From Melastoma dodecandrum (taxonomy: Eukaryota > Streptophyta > Magnoliopsida > Myrtales > Melastomataceae), in the NCBI GenBank assembly GCA_029817715.1, contig JARUPY010000013.1:28787-92786 (forward strand): 64,000 nucleotides of DNA, in the 5' to 3' direction. The number at the start of each line of letters is the position of its first letter. The stretch's first letter is position 1. Below the pieces are notes generated by a model that saw only the letters and a list, made by a program, of their open reading frames with translations, was not told where the DNA came from and made no database searches. This document shows positions 9,393 to 21,726 of this stretch, one piece after another. The translations under genes and the position numbers were made by a program.

Positions 9393-12300
9393 ATGTCAGG
9401 AGCTAGTGCTTCTTCTTCCACTGCGGCTAGCAGTCCAAAAGTCTCGATGTTTGGTTCCAAAACCGGGTTTGTCATCCCAAAGAATAAGTTGGCAGGTTCG
9501 TTGGTTCCTAGATTTCGAGCAAATAAGAAGCTCGGTTCTGATGAATCTGGCAACGAAGAAAGCACCAGGCCTGGCCAAAGGAAAACGAAATGGGGTCCTG
9601 ACTTGACACAGGATGCTGCTGTCAGAAAGGGAAGAGCCCTAGCTTATCAGGTATTTTAAATTTAATGTAGCGGTTCGAGTGTTGTGTTTTGTTTTCCCCT
9701 CGTTCATGTCTAGATTCCACTTGACTAGCATCAAAGCTAGTTCAAATCTATCTGCACGAAGTGGAAGTTTACTCTTTCATGGTTACTCTTCTTTGCTCTT
9801 CTTGGTGGAGGTTGTGGGAATTTTGTTGGACTTGTTTTAGGTTTTCTTTTCTACTTCTACCAGGCGGGTTCTGATTATTTATTGATATTTGGGGAAGATG
9901 ATAGCGTTGAAAAAAAAAAGAAAATTGGCATCTCTGGTGGATAAACCTTTGCTAGCTGTGTGATTGGTACACGTGAAAGCTTCCTATCCCAGATGCAACT
10001 ATGTGATATATAGCTGCCTCTTGGTGGCACAAATTTTGGGCAGACACGGGTGGACCAACTAGTTCGACAACTAAAATCAAGAGTTGTAGAGTTTGAAGAG
10101 AACCTAAACTCGCCATCAATGACTACTCTGGCAGAGGATAAGTCCTCTGGTCAAATTATTGACCGTGAGGTAGATGCTAATGGCACTCCGGCTTTTAGGC
10201 ATGTCTTGTTTTAAAATGCTATCTTTTATGGATGAATCCTGTTTGTGTGTTCTCAGCATTCAAAGCTCTTGGATCTAGAGAGGCGAGAAGCTATCGGTAA
10301 GATTGATCTAGAGCCTCCTTGAGTAAAATCTTTTGACTTGTCACTGAGAAGCATATTTTCTCTTGAACAAACTATGCAGGTGAAATCCTTAAGCTGAATC
10401 CTAGTTATAAGGTGCCTTCTGATTATAAGCCCTTGTTGAAGGAGGATAAAGTGCATGTCCCTGTAAGTTGAAAATTGATTTCATTTCCAATTACAGTCCT
10501 AACCGTGATAACTTTTGGGCAAAAAACTGATTAAAATGCATAGAACCATGATGAATAATTTGAAATTTGTTGAGAAATTTTTCTAATAAACTAACACAAA
10601 GCAAACACAATTAAGCTTTTGTTGACCAATGGAGTCCTCTATCACCGTTGTGATCTGTTTTACTCGTGTTAGTGATACCCTTTTTATAATTCTATTCAAG
10701 TTCTTCTAATGTCTACTGTGTATCCATGAGATTTTTCTCAGCTAAATCTCCAATTTTTTCTTATAAGAGCCAACTTTCTCTACTGTATACGTGACTTGCA
10801 ACTCTATCACAATTTTGTAATTGTTTACAGTTCAAAGAATATCCTGCATACAATTTTATTGGGCTAATATTTGGTCCTGGAGGTGATAATAAGAAGCGAC
10901 TTGAAAAGGTAAATTGCAAAATTATTGATGAATTGTAGTACAACTTGTCACAGTTCGAAGAAGTTGACAATGTGTTGATGAGTGATGCAGGAAACTGGGA
11001 CCAAGATCCAAGTTATTGGTATCAGAAAAGGGACAAGGGACAAGGTACTGTAGCTATACCTGTCCATTTGGCATTCTGTCCCTTAAAGAAACATGCTCTT
11101 TATCTGGGTATGTTGATGACTGCAGTTAGCTGTGTTAACCAATGTGCAGGGTGAAATCATTCAATCAGATAGAAATGATTTGCACAATTCATATGAAGAA
11201 ATATACGTCCATATTACTGCTGAGGCATTTGACAAGGTCGATGGTGCTATTTCTGTAATTGAGCCACTGATAACTTCTGTCTCTGTGAGTAATTGATGTC
11301 AATTGTCATAATTTTTCGTATTAAGCTGCTGCTCTGTATCAATTGTTTGTTTGATGGATCTGGTGCAGGGAAATCTGGCCACAGTTGCTGCGGAATCTTC
11401 TAAGGTCGACGGTCACCAGGACATTTCTTCCGATTTAGCGCCTGCCAGACAAGGGGAACAAAGTTTTGTGGGAAGCTTACAGGCGCCTCAGCAGGGTCAG
11501 TCTCAGTTTGGGAGCCCCTGGTTTGTGGGCAACCCTTCACTTCCTGATCCTCAGAGTGCCAATCAATCTAACCCTGTTGTCATACCATTTTCCAATCCTC
11601 CACCACCTTCGAGTTCGGTTAATCAGTCCTTCCCAAACTACAATCCTTCTAATACTCCTCCATTTGGTCCCCAAGCCACTCCCACTTCCTTGTTCAACTC
11701 GATGCCCCTAAACACTCCTATCGTTTCACCAGGTATGCCTTTGCCCTCGCCCTCGCAGCTTTTGCACAATGTAGCCATAGCACGTCCTGCACCTGTTGCT
11801 GGTTTAGTGCCCAGTCCTTCGCCACAATTTCCTCCACATCCATCTGCCATGCCTGTTTCATCTGCATCTCCATTCCCAGGTGGTCAACCACTACAGCCAC
11901 CGCTAGCAGCTATTGCTGGAACTGGATTGCCTTCATTGCCCCAAACATTCCCTAATGGCCCTCAAGGACCTATTCCAGAAAGACCTTTCATGCGACCTGA
12001 TGGTTTGTCAGCAGGCCCCATGAACATGATGCAGGTGGGTTTGCGCATGGGACCTCCACCACAGCCAGCTCCAACCTCCCGATTTGCCCTTCAGAATCCA
12101 ATTGGAGCCCGTTTAAATGCGTTGAATGTGCCTCCCATCATATCACCTGGTGGTGGTCCTAGGCAGAGCCATCCAATTATGAGTGATTTCACATTTCAGC
12201 CTAACAGGCCTCCGTCCTCCCAGGGTTTTGCTCAGCCTGCAACACCCCTGGCCAGTTCTTTCCGGCCACTGGTCCCAGACACTCGACCTTTCCCACAGGC

Positions 12301-12736
12301 CTTCCCGAGACAAATGATGGGAAACCAGATGCCTCCGCCCATGCCATTTGCTCCGAGGCATCCCCGGTTTGAAGCCCTGGGTCCCCATGCCCCGCCCAAT
12401 GCTTTCCCACCTTTAGCCGAAAGGGGCTTCGATCCAGGATCTATCATGCGGCCACTTGCTCCGTTTCCCGGCAGGCCTGGCAATACCCGTGAAGATCTGT
12501 TCAACTTTCATGGTCCTATGGGCCGGCCACCGATTCAGCAGTTTGGTCACCACGACCCTCGTTTCTCCAGGAGACCTGCCCTGGGTCCTGGCAGGCCGCA
12601 GTTTTATGATCCATTCTCGCCGACCACTGCTAATAACCTCATGAAGCAGCACCAGGGAGGCAACTCAGGAGGCGGAAGGAGACAGGAGAACGACCCCGAA
12701 TACGAGGATCTGATGGCTTCTGTCGGAGTCAAATAG
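9393..12736 (+). CDS. SF1/branchpoint-binding-like KH-domain protein, 724 aa
   Basis: Eight coding exons: 9393-9650, 10044-10202, 10257-10296, 10380-10462, 10831-10908, 10991-11044, 11150-11284 and 11369-12736; all phases close. A 5'-UTR intron is likely (donor near 9062, acceptor near 9352). The N-terminus contains GQRKTKWGPDL, the U2AF/SF1-type tryptophan motif context. ERREAIGEILKLNPSYKVP (about 145-163) is the conserved segment before a KH/STAR-type RNA-binding domain (about 181-269) with the loop GLIFGPGGDNKKRLE and then GTKIQVIGIRKGTR. The last exon encodes about 455 residues rich in Pro, Gly, Met and Gln and ends DPEYEDLMASVGVK. No zinc knuckles or RRM follow, unlike canonical plant SF1. 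It is probably a nuclear pre-mRNA-binding factor. The donor of exon 2 (GTCTTG at 10203) is weak and is the least certain junction. Confidence 0.88.
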
Positions 12737-13158
12737 GTGGATCAGTCCCATACAGGATGTTATCAAGCCTTGATTAATCTGAATCTGCCTACTGTGACTT
12801 GATTCGAGATCTTCTGTTTTGTTGGCCATTTTTGTTGTTACGTACCTGTAGACGAGACTGCTCGATGTTGTTTTAAGATGATAAGTCAATGGAATGAAAC
12901 GGCGAAAAAATGATTTCGCAGAATGAAATGTTTTGTGACTTTCGGAAATGAAGTACTTGTCCTTTAGGACTACTGGCAAAGTCAAATAGGAAATGATCGT
13001 CCAAATTATGCGTGATAACAATTATACTGTTACAAGGGCTTATTAATGGAAGGTAGCACAGCCAAGAAGGCCGAAGAACAATTCTATCACAGGTGGATCC
13101 TTGGGAAAGCATCTGTAGGAATCTATGACTTACAATGACTTAGGCAAGGTGAAAGTAG
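12737..13158. other. Convergent 3' flanks
   Basis: 422 bp between the stop codons of the KH gene (+) and the PIG-V gene (-). It holds the two 3' UTRs; no other feature is seen. Confidence 0.6.
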
Positions 13159-15584
13159 TCAAGTGAAGGGATAAAAGTTAGAGAAGAGCAAACTGCCTAG
13201 AAGGATATAAGCTGCACAGTATACCCAAATCAGATATGCCCATCCCTTGTTGCCAGCCGAGGACACCATCAGATAGGAAGCAAACCAGTATAAAGGGGCG
13301 CTGGCAGACAAAAAACGAGTAGCAACCTGCAATATGCCAAAAAACAGAGTACAGGACAGTCAATCAAATTCTGAAGGCTGTGGAACAACATTAATTAAGC
13401 ATGGTAGCCGACGTAGTAGAGACCTGAACATGCATGACGAAGAATGCTGTTGCAGCCATAAATCCCAAATGAAAAATGAACGGCAGAACTGAAGCAGACT
13501 TGTATCCTACTTCTATTGGCACTCCAGGTTCTTGAACAGGTACAGGAGGTTCTAGTGATCTGGTCGTTTGTTTCCTCATTCGGAGATTGCCAATATCTGC
13601 AAGAAATGCAAGTCGCCAAAACCATTGAGTGGAAGTGGCTGAAAATGAGATGGAAAAGCTTGATTCCATGCTTTGGGAATAAAAGAACCTGCATCTCTCC
13701 GAATACTGCCTGGAGAGAAGTCAACGTCGCCTGAGTGCGATATTGTGTTCCTTGAAATGAGCTCTTTGGTAGCAGTAAATCCTAGAGAGAGCAAAAGTAT
13801 AGACTGATGTCTTCCATAGCTAATTATTGAACATAGTGCCAATGTCAGGATTGGAGATGCAAGCAGAAAGTTCGGCAATTGCTTAAACTGGAAGTATCTC
13901 AGGAAGCCTACTCCCCTGCAATATAACAGACACCAAGCAATCGTAGCAGAATGTCACTATAACTTGAAAAAAAAAGGAATGTAATGCATAAAGTTCTATT
14001 TCAGGATGCCTTCCTAGACCTCTATTTCCCTGCTCCACTCTGCCAATAAAGCAATCAGAAGGACACATTTTGATTTCCTTTGTTCTTCTTCCAAGATATT
14101 AGCCAGCCTACCAATTCTGCCTTAGATTTCATTTCCCAGCCTTTCAATGACATTCACTGTTGGATCAAAAGCCGAAAGACCTACCAATAATGCTCTTGGA
14201 TGTAATTATACATCAGGGGTAGCGATCGATTGCACCATAGCACTAGTTCATCAGCATGTCTCCCATGACATAAATTGTAATATCCAAAAGCTTGAAAGAG
14301 GACAAATGGCACAAAAATAATGGCAGACCGGACAATCCCGGCAAAAAGAATCCTCATTGCAAGCTGAGAAAGAAAAATAAGAAACAGATGAGTCAAGAGC
14401 ATCTTGTACTGATACTGCAATTTTACAAAATCAACAACTGGTTCGCCCATCTAGTAACAGGTCACACTATCTTATACTACGAGTTTCAGACACTCGTGAC
14501 AGGTAACTCACAAGGAAACGCTTCTCAGTGAGCGACGCATTATAAGTCAGGTGCATTGTCTGAAAACAAATGTAGCCAGCATTAAGCATTCCATTTGACC
14601 TCGTAAGACCAGATAGAGCAAGCCAGACAGTAGATAGATTATAAGCACCAGAAAACAGGTAGAATTGTCCTCCCAACGAAAAAAGCGCATACAGGCTCTC
14701 TGCATAACTGCACAACATTAATGGGTTAGCCATGCTATTCACTTCATTCTGAGATATACAATTATAGGGAAGAACTCGAGTCTTACATGGATGAATAGAA
14801 TATTGATGCCGGATTGAAACAGAACAAGATCGATGCCCTTAATGATGCTGATTGATCTCTGAGAATAATTACTGAAAGCCTGCAGAAAATGCAAGAATGG
14901 GGGCAGTTAATTATACAATGGTGAATCGACATCTGATTTGGTCATCATCACACCAAATTGAAGTGGAGCTTGCAACCAGATGAATTTCACAAACTTCTTC
15001 AAGCCAAATTACGAAATTTCATTCTACAAACAGGACAAAAAACGAAGAATTCTAAATATTTTTTTTTATATTGAACGAACATAGGAAGCTTCCAACCGAA
15101 AGAAAGAAAAGAAGAGCACTGACCGATACAGATAGAGAGCGGCCAGAACAAACGCCACGTTACTGACCAAATACCCAGCCAAAACCAGGAGAGTACGGTA
15201 ACCGATCATGGGGACGAGCGGAGACAAGACTGTGCCCGCGAGGAACCGCATGAGCAGCGGGAGCATGGGGAAGAAGGCGTAGGTCTGTTCGTACTCGTAG
15301 CCGCACTCCGCGATGCGAACGAAGTAAACACCGTCCCAAACGACGGACCGCTGGATGGACGACTCAAGAGATGATAGAATCCGCGACGGCGGCGGTGACG
15401 GCGGAGAGGATAGGCAGGGGGGGTTTAACGACGCGGAGGTGTCATAAGACCAGAGAAAGGATCGCCATAGGATGGCGAGGGCCAATAGAAGGACGCGGGA
15501 GATCACGGCGTATTTGATCACGAGGATTTCGTTGCGACGCCAGTGGGGGAGGAGGCGGCCGGCAGCTGGCGGCGGCGGCGCCAT
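13159..15584 (-). CDS. PIGV: GPI mannosyltransferase 2 (PIG-V), 498 aa
   Basis: Seven exons on the minus strand: 15124-15584, 14787-14879, 14512-14707, 14185-14363, 13689-13915, 13424-13596 and 13159-13326. They total 499 codons including stop, a normal length for PIG-V. The product adds the second mannose to the glycosylphosphatidylinositol precursor in the ER lumen. The luminal catalytic-region motif WDGVYFVRIAECGYEYEQ (about 84-101) followed by FFPMLPLL is diagnostic. YAESLYALFS and RSNGMLNAGY lie in exon 3, and the terminal segment HLGFMAATAFFVMHVQVATRF plus NFYPFT closes the protein. Hydrophobic segments are spread along the whole length, fitting a polytopic ER enzyme. The loop in exon 5 (about residues 330-395) is the variable part. 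It is divergent from the DUF538 gene, with 301 bp between the two start codons. Confidence 0.93.
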
Positions 15585-15885
15585 TTTGTCATCGGCGGCG
15601 GGAGATCGCAGCTGCAGGCACGCACCGTTAAACGAAATCGAAGGTTTTCAGATTAGTCCTTTAACTCTTGCCCTGATCATCAAACTTCTGTTATACTGCA
15701 TAATTGCTCCTCCCGTGAAACGACGTCGTTAAGTCGGCAGTCATCAACACCATTTCCTTCACAAATACGACGCCCGCCCTTGTCGTCTTCTCCAAATAAA
15801 ACCAACACGTCAACCCCCGAGCTGTTTCCGTACAAAAAACGTCCCTGGAAGAACCCACCGGAGCCCCTCTCCGACGACGATCGCG
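15585..15885. promoter_or_regulatory. Divergent promoter of PIG-V and DUF538 genes
   Basis: Only 301 bp separate the two opposite start codons, so both 5' UTRs and core promoters must lie here. No clear TATA box is seen for either gene. The stretch contains ACGACGTCGTT (15721-15731), a perfect dyad around GACGTC that resembles a bZIP-type ACGT core. Confidence 0.5.
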
Positions 15886-17436
15886 ATGACTCCGTCCTCC
15901 GCCCTCTTCGCGGTCTCGTTCTTCTTATTCCTCTCCACTGGCGCTCTCTCTTCGCGGACCGTCTACGAGCTCCTCCCGAAGTACGGCCTCCCCCCGGGCC
16001 TCCTCCCTTCATCGGTCGTCTCCTTCAACCTTTCGTCTTCCGACGACGAAGGCGGATTCGTTGTCCGTCTCAGCGGCCCTTGCTATATCCAGTTCGATTA
16101 CCTTGTCTACTACGATGAGGAGATCACGGGGAAGCTCAGGTACGGCTCCATCACCGAGCTTAAGGGGATTCAGGTCCAGAGGTTCTTCTTCTGGCTCGAC
16201 GTCGACGAGATTAGGGTCGATTTGCCTCCCGCGGATTGTATTTACTTCCAGGTCGGGCTGATCAATAAGAAGCTTGATGTCGATCAGTTCAGGACGGTGC
16301 ATTCGTGCCGCGAAAAGGGGGCCTTGCAGGTATGGTCGATGGATCATTTGTTCTAGGGTTTGTTAGTCGAGGTGATGGCTTGTCTCAATTGATTTCTGGG
16401 TTATTGTTGCTCTGTGCTTTGCTTGTGCATGCGTCCAATTTCGGAGATAGTTGCCTGTTTTTGGTGCATGATGAGCGAAGATTAGCAGATATTGGCCTGA
16501 ACTATGAATAGCATATCATACTAAAAGTAAATGATTGCTAATCTGAGAATTGGCGCAGTGGAAAAATTAGCAGTGCTTAATAAAGAAATGCTGATGATTT
16601 TGCAGTGACCTATTTGTAACTGAATTTGATTAGGTGGTAGTAACTAAAGAAGCTTCAGCCATATCACTAGATTATTGAAAGATGTGCTTGTGTCATTGTG
16701 CAAATGGCTGAAACCTAAGGATCACCTCCCTCTTAACTCCTCGCGTGCAGTTATTGCTGTTCTTTGCTTTTCAATTATGCATTGGGTCTGTGGCTTGGTT
16801 GGCTTATTAAGATAAACTTCTGCTCTGGGTGGATCCACAAGGTTTGCAGGAATCGTTTGTTTTCAATAGTGCGACGGATTTCTGCACTGTCTAATTGCAA
16901 TTTTTATGCATGGCTATTTGAATGTCCTGAACCATGAATTCTGTGTGTCGTGTTTGCTTATGGGGCAAGCTCAACCAATCTTTAGGAAATGTTTTACTCA
17001 TAACAAGGAATGGGGTAGATTTATCAATCCCAAATGCACAAGGCTCGTGTAAATATGGTTCGGCATAATTCGATCTTCTGGAAACACCAATTATGTTTAA
17101 CAATTTCCTTCATTGAATCCTCTGTATTGTAAACGTACATTTTCCGCTGCTGGTCCTATTTCTGATGATACATTGTGATAGACCTGTTTTGTCAAATCTC
17201 TCCTTTTCTAGCTTGTGTTTTATTATGGCCAGGAAGTCGTGGTTATCTGGCATTGTGCCACTCCTCTATTCTTATGTAGAAAGTCTTCCCTGAAAATAGT
17301 CTTTGATTCTTTTGATTGCAATGTGATTATCTTTTCCGACATTTCTTTGAAAAGAGAATGATAGAAGCCCTTATATTTCCCACGGATGCAGCTCCATTCT
17401 CCTCTTGAAGACATGGAAATGCTACTCTCAGAATAG
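15886..17436 (+). CDS. DUF538 family secreted protein, 162 aa
   Basis: Two exons, 15886-16329 and 17392-17436, with a 1062-bp phase-0 intron. Exon 1 gives MTPSSALFAVSFFLFLSTGALSS, a clear signal peptide. TVYELLPKYGLPPGLLPSSV (about 25-44), the DUF538 signature, follows. The body of the domain includes YLVYYDEEITGKLRYGSI, a KGIQVQRFFFWLDV segment and DRFRTVHSC-like text. Exon 2 supplies the last 14 residues, LHSPLEDMEMLLSE, after a good acceptor (gatgcag). DUF538 proteins are small plant proteins of poorly known function; a lipid or chlorophyll-derivative binding role has been suggested for some. Secretion is inferred from the leader. Confidence 0.86.
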
Positions 17437-18254
17437 CCATGGACACCCCTTGTTGCAACTCAATGTTGTTGCAGGGTCGTCGAAAGATCTGTTGCATCTG
17501 CTGTAAACTGTGCTAGTAACTCTCCAGCTGGCCAGGACGCGTGACACAAGAAAGGCGAATTAGTCTTGCAATGTTATCTGAAGCGCTTTGTAGACCAGAC
17601 CAATGAGTCTTAGGTTGTTTCAGAAGAATAATGGGTCAAGTGTGAGGCTGTGCCGATGCTTAATTCTGCTCAGCACATGGGAAAAAAGAAGATACTTCAT
17701 GTGATGTCCCCTGTTTCCGCATGTAGTTAGCCCTTTGGAGACTCCATGTCCCCATATGCATGCATGATTTAGTACCAAACTTGGTTTAGGTTAAAGATGA
17801 AGAAACTACATGGGACCAAGTCATTTGCCTTAAAACAAGGAAGCACGTCCTGCCTAAGCCTCATCGCAAACGCATGTATCACCTTCAACCACCTAAGCTC
17901 ATTCAAAGCAATATGGTATTACGTATATTCACAAACATTGTCATCAGAAAACACGAACCATCCGTTCCCAGCGACCAACCACCACCGAGAGTCGCAATAC
18001 CAGATTTTTACAAGACACACTTCTCCCATTCACCTAAACTGAATGACTAAAAGCTATGTATAGCAAAAGGAATCATCACAGTAAGCCCTTGATAATAATA
18101 TTATAAAAAAACAGCTACGCATACCTTATCTCACATGACAGGAAGAATTCTTATCAGAAGTGTGAAAGAGAGCAAGTCGAACTACGCCTACTTTGATCTT
18201 ACGAGCTATCGCCACTTCATGTTTCCGTCGAAAAGCAAATTGACTTTACAGTTC
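17437..18254. other. Convergent 3' flanks of DUF538 and F-box genes
   Basis: 3' UTR sequence of the two genes and spacer. Short frames (for example 17797-18042) show no protein-like features; nothing else is recognised. Confidence 0.5.
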
Positions 18255-19496
18255 TCAGGCTTGAAGCACCTGACAATGCACGACGTGACTCTTCAGACCG
18301 TTTCGGCCCGCTATACTCGACCACAAGTTTGCAAAGAGATTACGGAAGTGCCCTTTTCCGGCAATGTTTTCCCAGATCTGCGGATTTGTCTCCACATGCT
18401 TGTCAGGGCTCGAGACATCAACCAAGCTGATACTCATGTTGTTGCGGATAATGCACAGCTTTCCATTAAGAGGAACCAAAGCAGCGGCTTCCAGAGCACG
18501 GGAACTTCCTAAGTGTACCTTGCTGTCAATTAAGTTGTTCCAGGAATCCGTTTCCCTGTCGTAAATTCTAATCCTACAACCGTCACGGCAGTCCAAGGCA
18601 TACAGCTCGCCGTTCAATGAGATGCTGGGATTTCGCCAACCAGAGACCATACCATCACTAATTGGGTTCCATGTGTTCGTCTCAGGACTATAAGCTTCAC
18701 TCATGACTTCCTGATGCGACCCGAGCCCTTTCAAGAACCACTTCCCATCGTACACGACACCGATAAATGGAACCATAGCTGTGCTCATGTCCGTAATAAA
18801 TGTCCACCTATTTCTATTTGGGTCATAAACTTCAGCAGACCGGAGCGTCCTCTGAATTCCATCACACTCCCCTCCTGCAACATATAGGCAATTATTGATG
18901 ACACAAAAACCAAAGAAGTGACGTTTCCTGAGCATCTCGGGTGCTTTATGCCACCTATTTGTCCGAGCGCTGTAGAATACGACTCGCCTCATCGAACCCC
19001 TTAAGGGGTCCTTTCCACCAAATAAGTACAGGTGACAGCCACTTAGTACTGCGCAGCCAAAGCCAAGAGCTTCAGAATATTCAGTCGGGACAGGAGGAAG
19101 TGGTTGCCATAGCTGGTATATAGGGTCAAAAGCATGCCAAGAGATGTGGCCATCCCGGTCCCGTTTCATCACATAGACCCACTCTTCTGCCAACCCAAAG
19201 TTCTTTCTCAAAGAATAAAAGTAGTTTCCTGCCAGAAGACGATACCATCTCTTGCAAACTACACGGAGCTTCCGATGCTCCACACGAGGTACTCGAATGA
19301 GGCAGCCAATAGCGAGGTCATCAGGTAGGCCTGGCAAAAGTGGAGGTTGAACTCGAGTTCTCTCCCGGCGTGAACTTTTGGATCTATGTGCATTAGGATT
19401 TATATCTGGTTGTATGCATATTTTCGAACCGGGGACGAATTTTCTTGCCCCGGCTACCGTCTTCAGCCCCGCATCAACTTTGCAATAGCAAGACAT
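18255..19496 (-). CDS. F-box/kelch-repeat protein, 413 aa
   Basis: A single coding exon. After a basic N-terminal region the F-box lies at about residues 51-90 (LLPGLPDDLAIGCLIRVPRV..LRVVCKRWYRLL). Kelch repeats follow, with the usual GG and Tyr/Trp spacing: CHLYLFGGKDPLRGSMRRVVFY, CLYVAGGECDG..SAEVYDPNRNRWTFI, KWFLKGLGSH..SEAYSPETNTWNPI and LYALDCRDGCRIRIYDRETDSW. The order resembles Arabidopsis At1g55270 as I remember it. F-box proteins of this type act as substrate receptors of SCF ubiquitin ligases, with the kelch propeller binding the target. A 5'-UTR intron is likely: acceptor tttttgtag ends at 19506, ten bases upstream of the ATG. The target cannot be told from sequence. Confidence 0.93.
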   Translation of the reverse strand: MSCYCKVDAGLKTVAGARKFVPGSKICIQPDINPNAHRSKSSRRERTRVQPPLLPGLPDDLAIGCLIRVPRVEHRKLRVVCKRWYRLLAGNYFYSLRKNFGLAEEWVYVMKRDRDGHISWHAFDPIYQLWQPLPPVPTEYSEALGFGCAVLSGCHLYLFGGKDPLRGSMRRVVFYSARTNRWHKAPEMLRKRHFFGFCVINNCLYVAGGECDGIQRTLRSAEVYDPNRNRWTFITDMSTAMVPFIGVVYDGKWFLKGLGSHQEVMSEAYSPETNTWNPISDGMVSGWRNPSISLNGELYALDCRDGCRIRIYDRETDSWNNLIDSKVHLGSSRALEAAALVPLNGKLCIIRNNMSISLVDVSSPDKHVETNPQIWENIAGKGHFRNLFANLWSSIAGRNGLKSHVVHCQVLQA

Positions 19497-21090
19497 GGAT
19501 TCAACCTACAAAAACGGCTCAGTGAGATGAGCATGAATCGCAAGGTCAACGGACAAACAAGGAAGAGATAGCCTTGTAAAAGATGATTTAGATGACAGTA
19601 CAGTGCCGATCAGCAGAAATGCTGGGGCTAGATTGAGGAACATGAATAACTCCAAAGAAAACAGGAATACTGGGGCGACATTGAAGCTGCAAAAACACGC
19701 TGCTACTGAAAGACCGCATCTCAGGAAATCAAGTAATCAAACTCGAACACGATCTTCCAATGAAAAGAAAACTAATCACTCCCGCGATAACAGTCACCAA
19801 ATCCAGTAAACAGAACTTCACACAAATTCTATTCCATCACTACATTATCTAATCCTTCCTCATCGTCCCAATAGACCTTCAAACCAAAAGAAGTCCCCAA
19901 AAACCAAAATGAGCAAATCCACCATCAGGTATCAAAGATCGACGACTATCAGATGAAGACGAGTACGCCAAAAATGGGTTACCAAGGGGGCATGAACCCG
20001 AAATCCTCTCTGTCCATTGGGAGACTGCTGATGAGTTGGAGGCGGTGGCGACGGCTGAGCATTCCTCCTCACTCCTTCCATTCCCACCAACCATCAAACA
20101 GCAAAACCAAAACCCTCAACAACACCAACTACGAACAAATCCCACCCCACGCCAAGCCCAGAACAACCGAAAATGAGATAACCCAGTTGACCCAAATCGA
20201 GCGTCGTGAAGAAAGTTTCAACCTTGGCAGGCGAATCCACCGAATCGCATCCACAAAAAAAAAAAAGCGAAGGAGAAGGGCTGGGAGAAAGAAAACTAAG
20301 ATTGCGGCTTTCTTCCCATCCCACCTCAGAAATTCCGACAGAAATCCCAAGAAAAAAAATACAATGAACCCCCCACGATTAAAGTAAACAGTCGTTAGAA
20401 GAAGAAAAGAAAAATCCAATGCAACATCATCAAAGCCTGACCTGGAGTCATGCTGTGTTGTTTGACTGGGTTTGTCATTACTGCCAGGACAACGACGCTG
20501 CAATAACGAAGTTACGCCTTCGTATCACGTCCTAATCCATGAAGCAAGAAGCATCCATTAATTGGATCTACTGGCATTAGAAATTTGATGATATAAATAT
20601 CTCGTCAAAAACTATCACCTGAGAAATAAATATATCTTTCTTTCTTTCTTTCTAATACATTTAATTACTACGTGGGAAGTACTTCAAAAGTTAAAAGAGT
20701 TACGTGCGCGCGTTTGTTATTAATGTAACAACGGGTTGGTTATTAATGTCGTTAGGTAAGTGTTAATTCAAATTTCAATCGTCTCATTTAACGTGTTCCA
20801 TATTTCTTCTTTCCACTTTCAAACCTTTTTTCTTATTAAACCAAAAGAAGAAGAAGAAGAAGTAGATGATGTGTCGAGTGAGGTGTTTTTGTAGCTGCCA
20901 AAAAAATTATTTAAGAAAAAATCTAGGCGTAGGTCCAAGTCAAGCAGGCGTAATCCAAATCTAACCCTATTATATTTTCGATTGTTACATGTTAAGACTG
21001 TGTACATATGTCTTCTATCTGAAAATGTCTGAACACAAATGAATGGTGAAGAAAGAACGACATCGTTTGTCAAAGTATGAACCCAGAAAA
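19497..21090. other. 5' region of the F-box gene and spacer
   Basis: It probably contains a 5'-UTR intron and one or more leader exons (about 19505 to 20500). Open frames at 19953-20503 on either strand are A- or T-rich chance frames. From 20560 to 21090 the DNA is AT-rich spacer with a TTTC tandem run near 20635-20655 and an AGA/GAA run near 20848. Confidence 0.4.
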
Positions 21091-21726
21091 ATTTGGGTGG
21101 TTTATCATTTTTCCGATTTATCGTATCGTTTACATAATATATTCATATATCAAAAACTTATTCCGTTACTCCTTATCTATTTTTCGTCAGTCGTTCGACA
21201 AACGGAAATTGACATGGCATTAACGCCGTCAGTCGTCTCGTCGTCACAAAATTACCATTTGATGAAATCTCATGATTAGTCCCATTTAAAATAATTTTAT
21301 TCCAAATTTGCCCAAAATTGGCCACCCCAACCCCCAAATTAATTATACTCCCAAAATCGCTCACCCAACCCTAAATCCCCAAATCGGGCACAAAACCCTA
21401 AATCCCCAAATCGCTGACTCATCAACCTCGACACATCATCCCCACCATCCCTGACCTTCTCTACCAATGACCGGCCAGAAACCCAGCTCATTTTCGACCT
21501 CCCCACTACCCCAGCTCGTGTCCCGACCTCCCCACCACCCCAGCTCGTTTCCTGACCCACCAACGTAACTCACCGGCCAGAATCTTCCCTGACCCATCAC
21601 CCCAGCTCGTTTTCAACCTCCCCAACCCACCACCCACGGTCCTTTTCCAGCCTTCCCACGTAAAAAGTTTCCTTAACCCATTGGTCCCATTCGTTGAGGT
21701 TGTGTGGTCTGAGTTGTCGTTAGGCA

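Noticed and set aside
10197..10256. GC donor (AG|GCATGT) for intron 2 of the KH gene
   Set aside because: It leaves phase 2 and puts a stop into the next exon; GTCTTG at 10203 keeps the frame.
20129..20503. 124-codon minus frame with hydrophobic runs
   Set aside because: It lies in the probable 5' UTR or leader intron of the F-box gene; Phe/Leu runs reflect A/T-rich codons, and it has no recognised domain.
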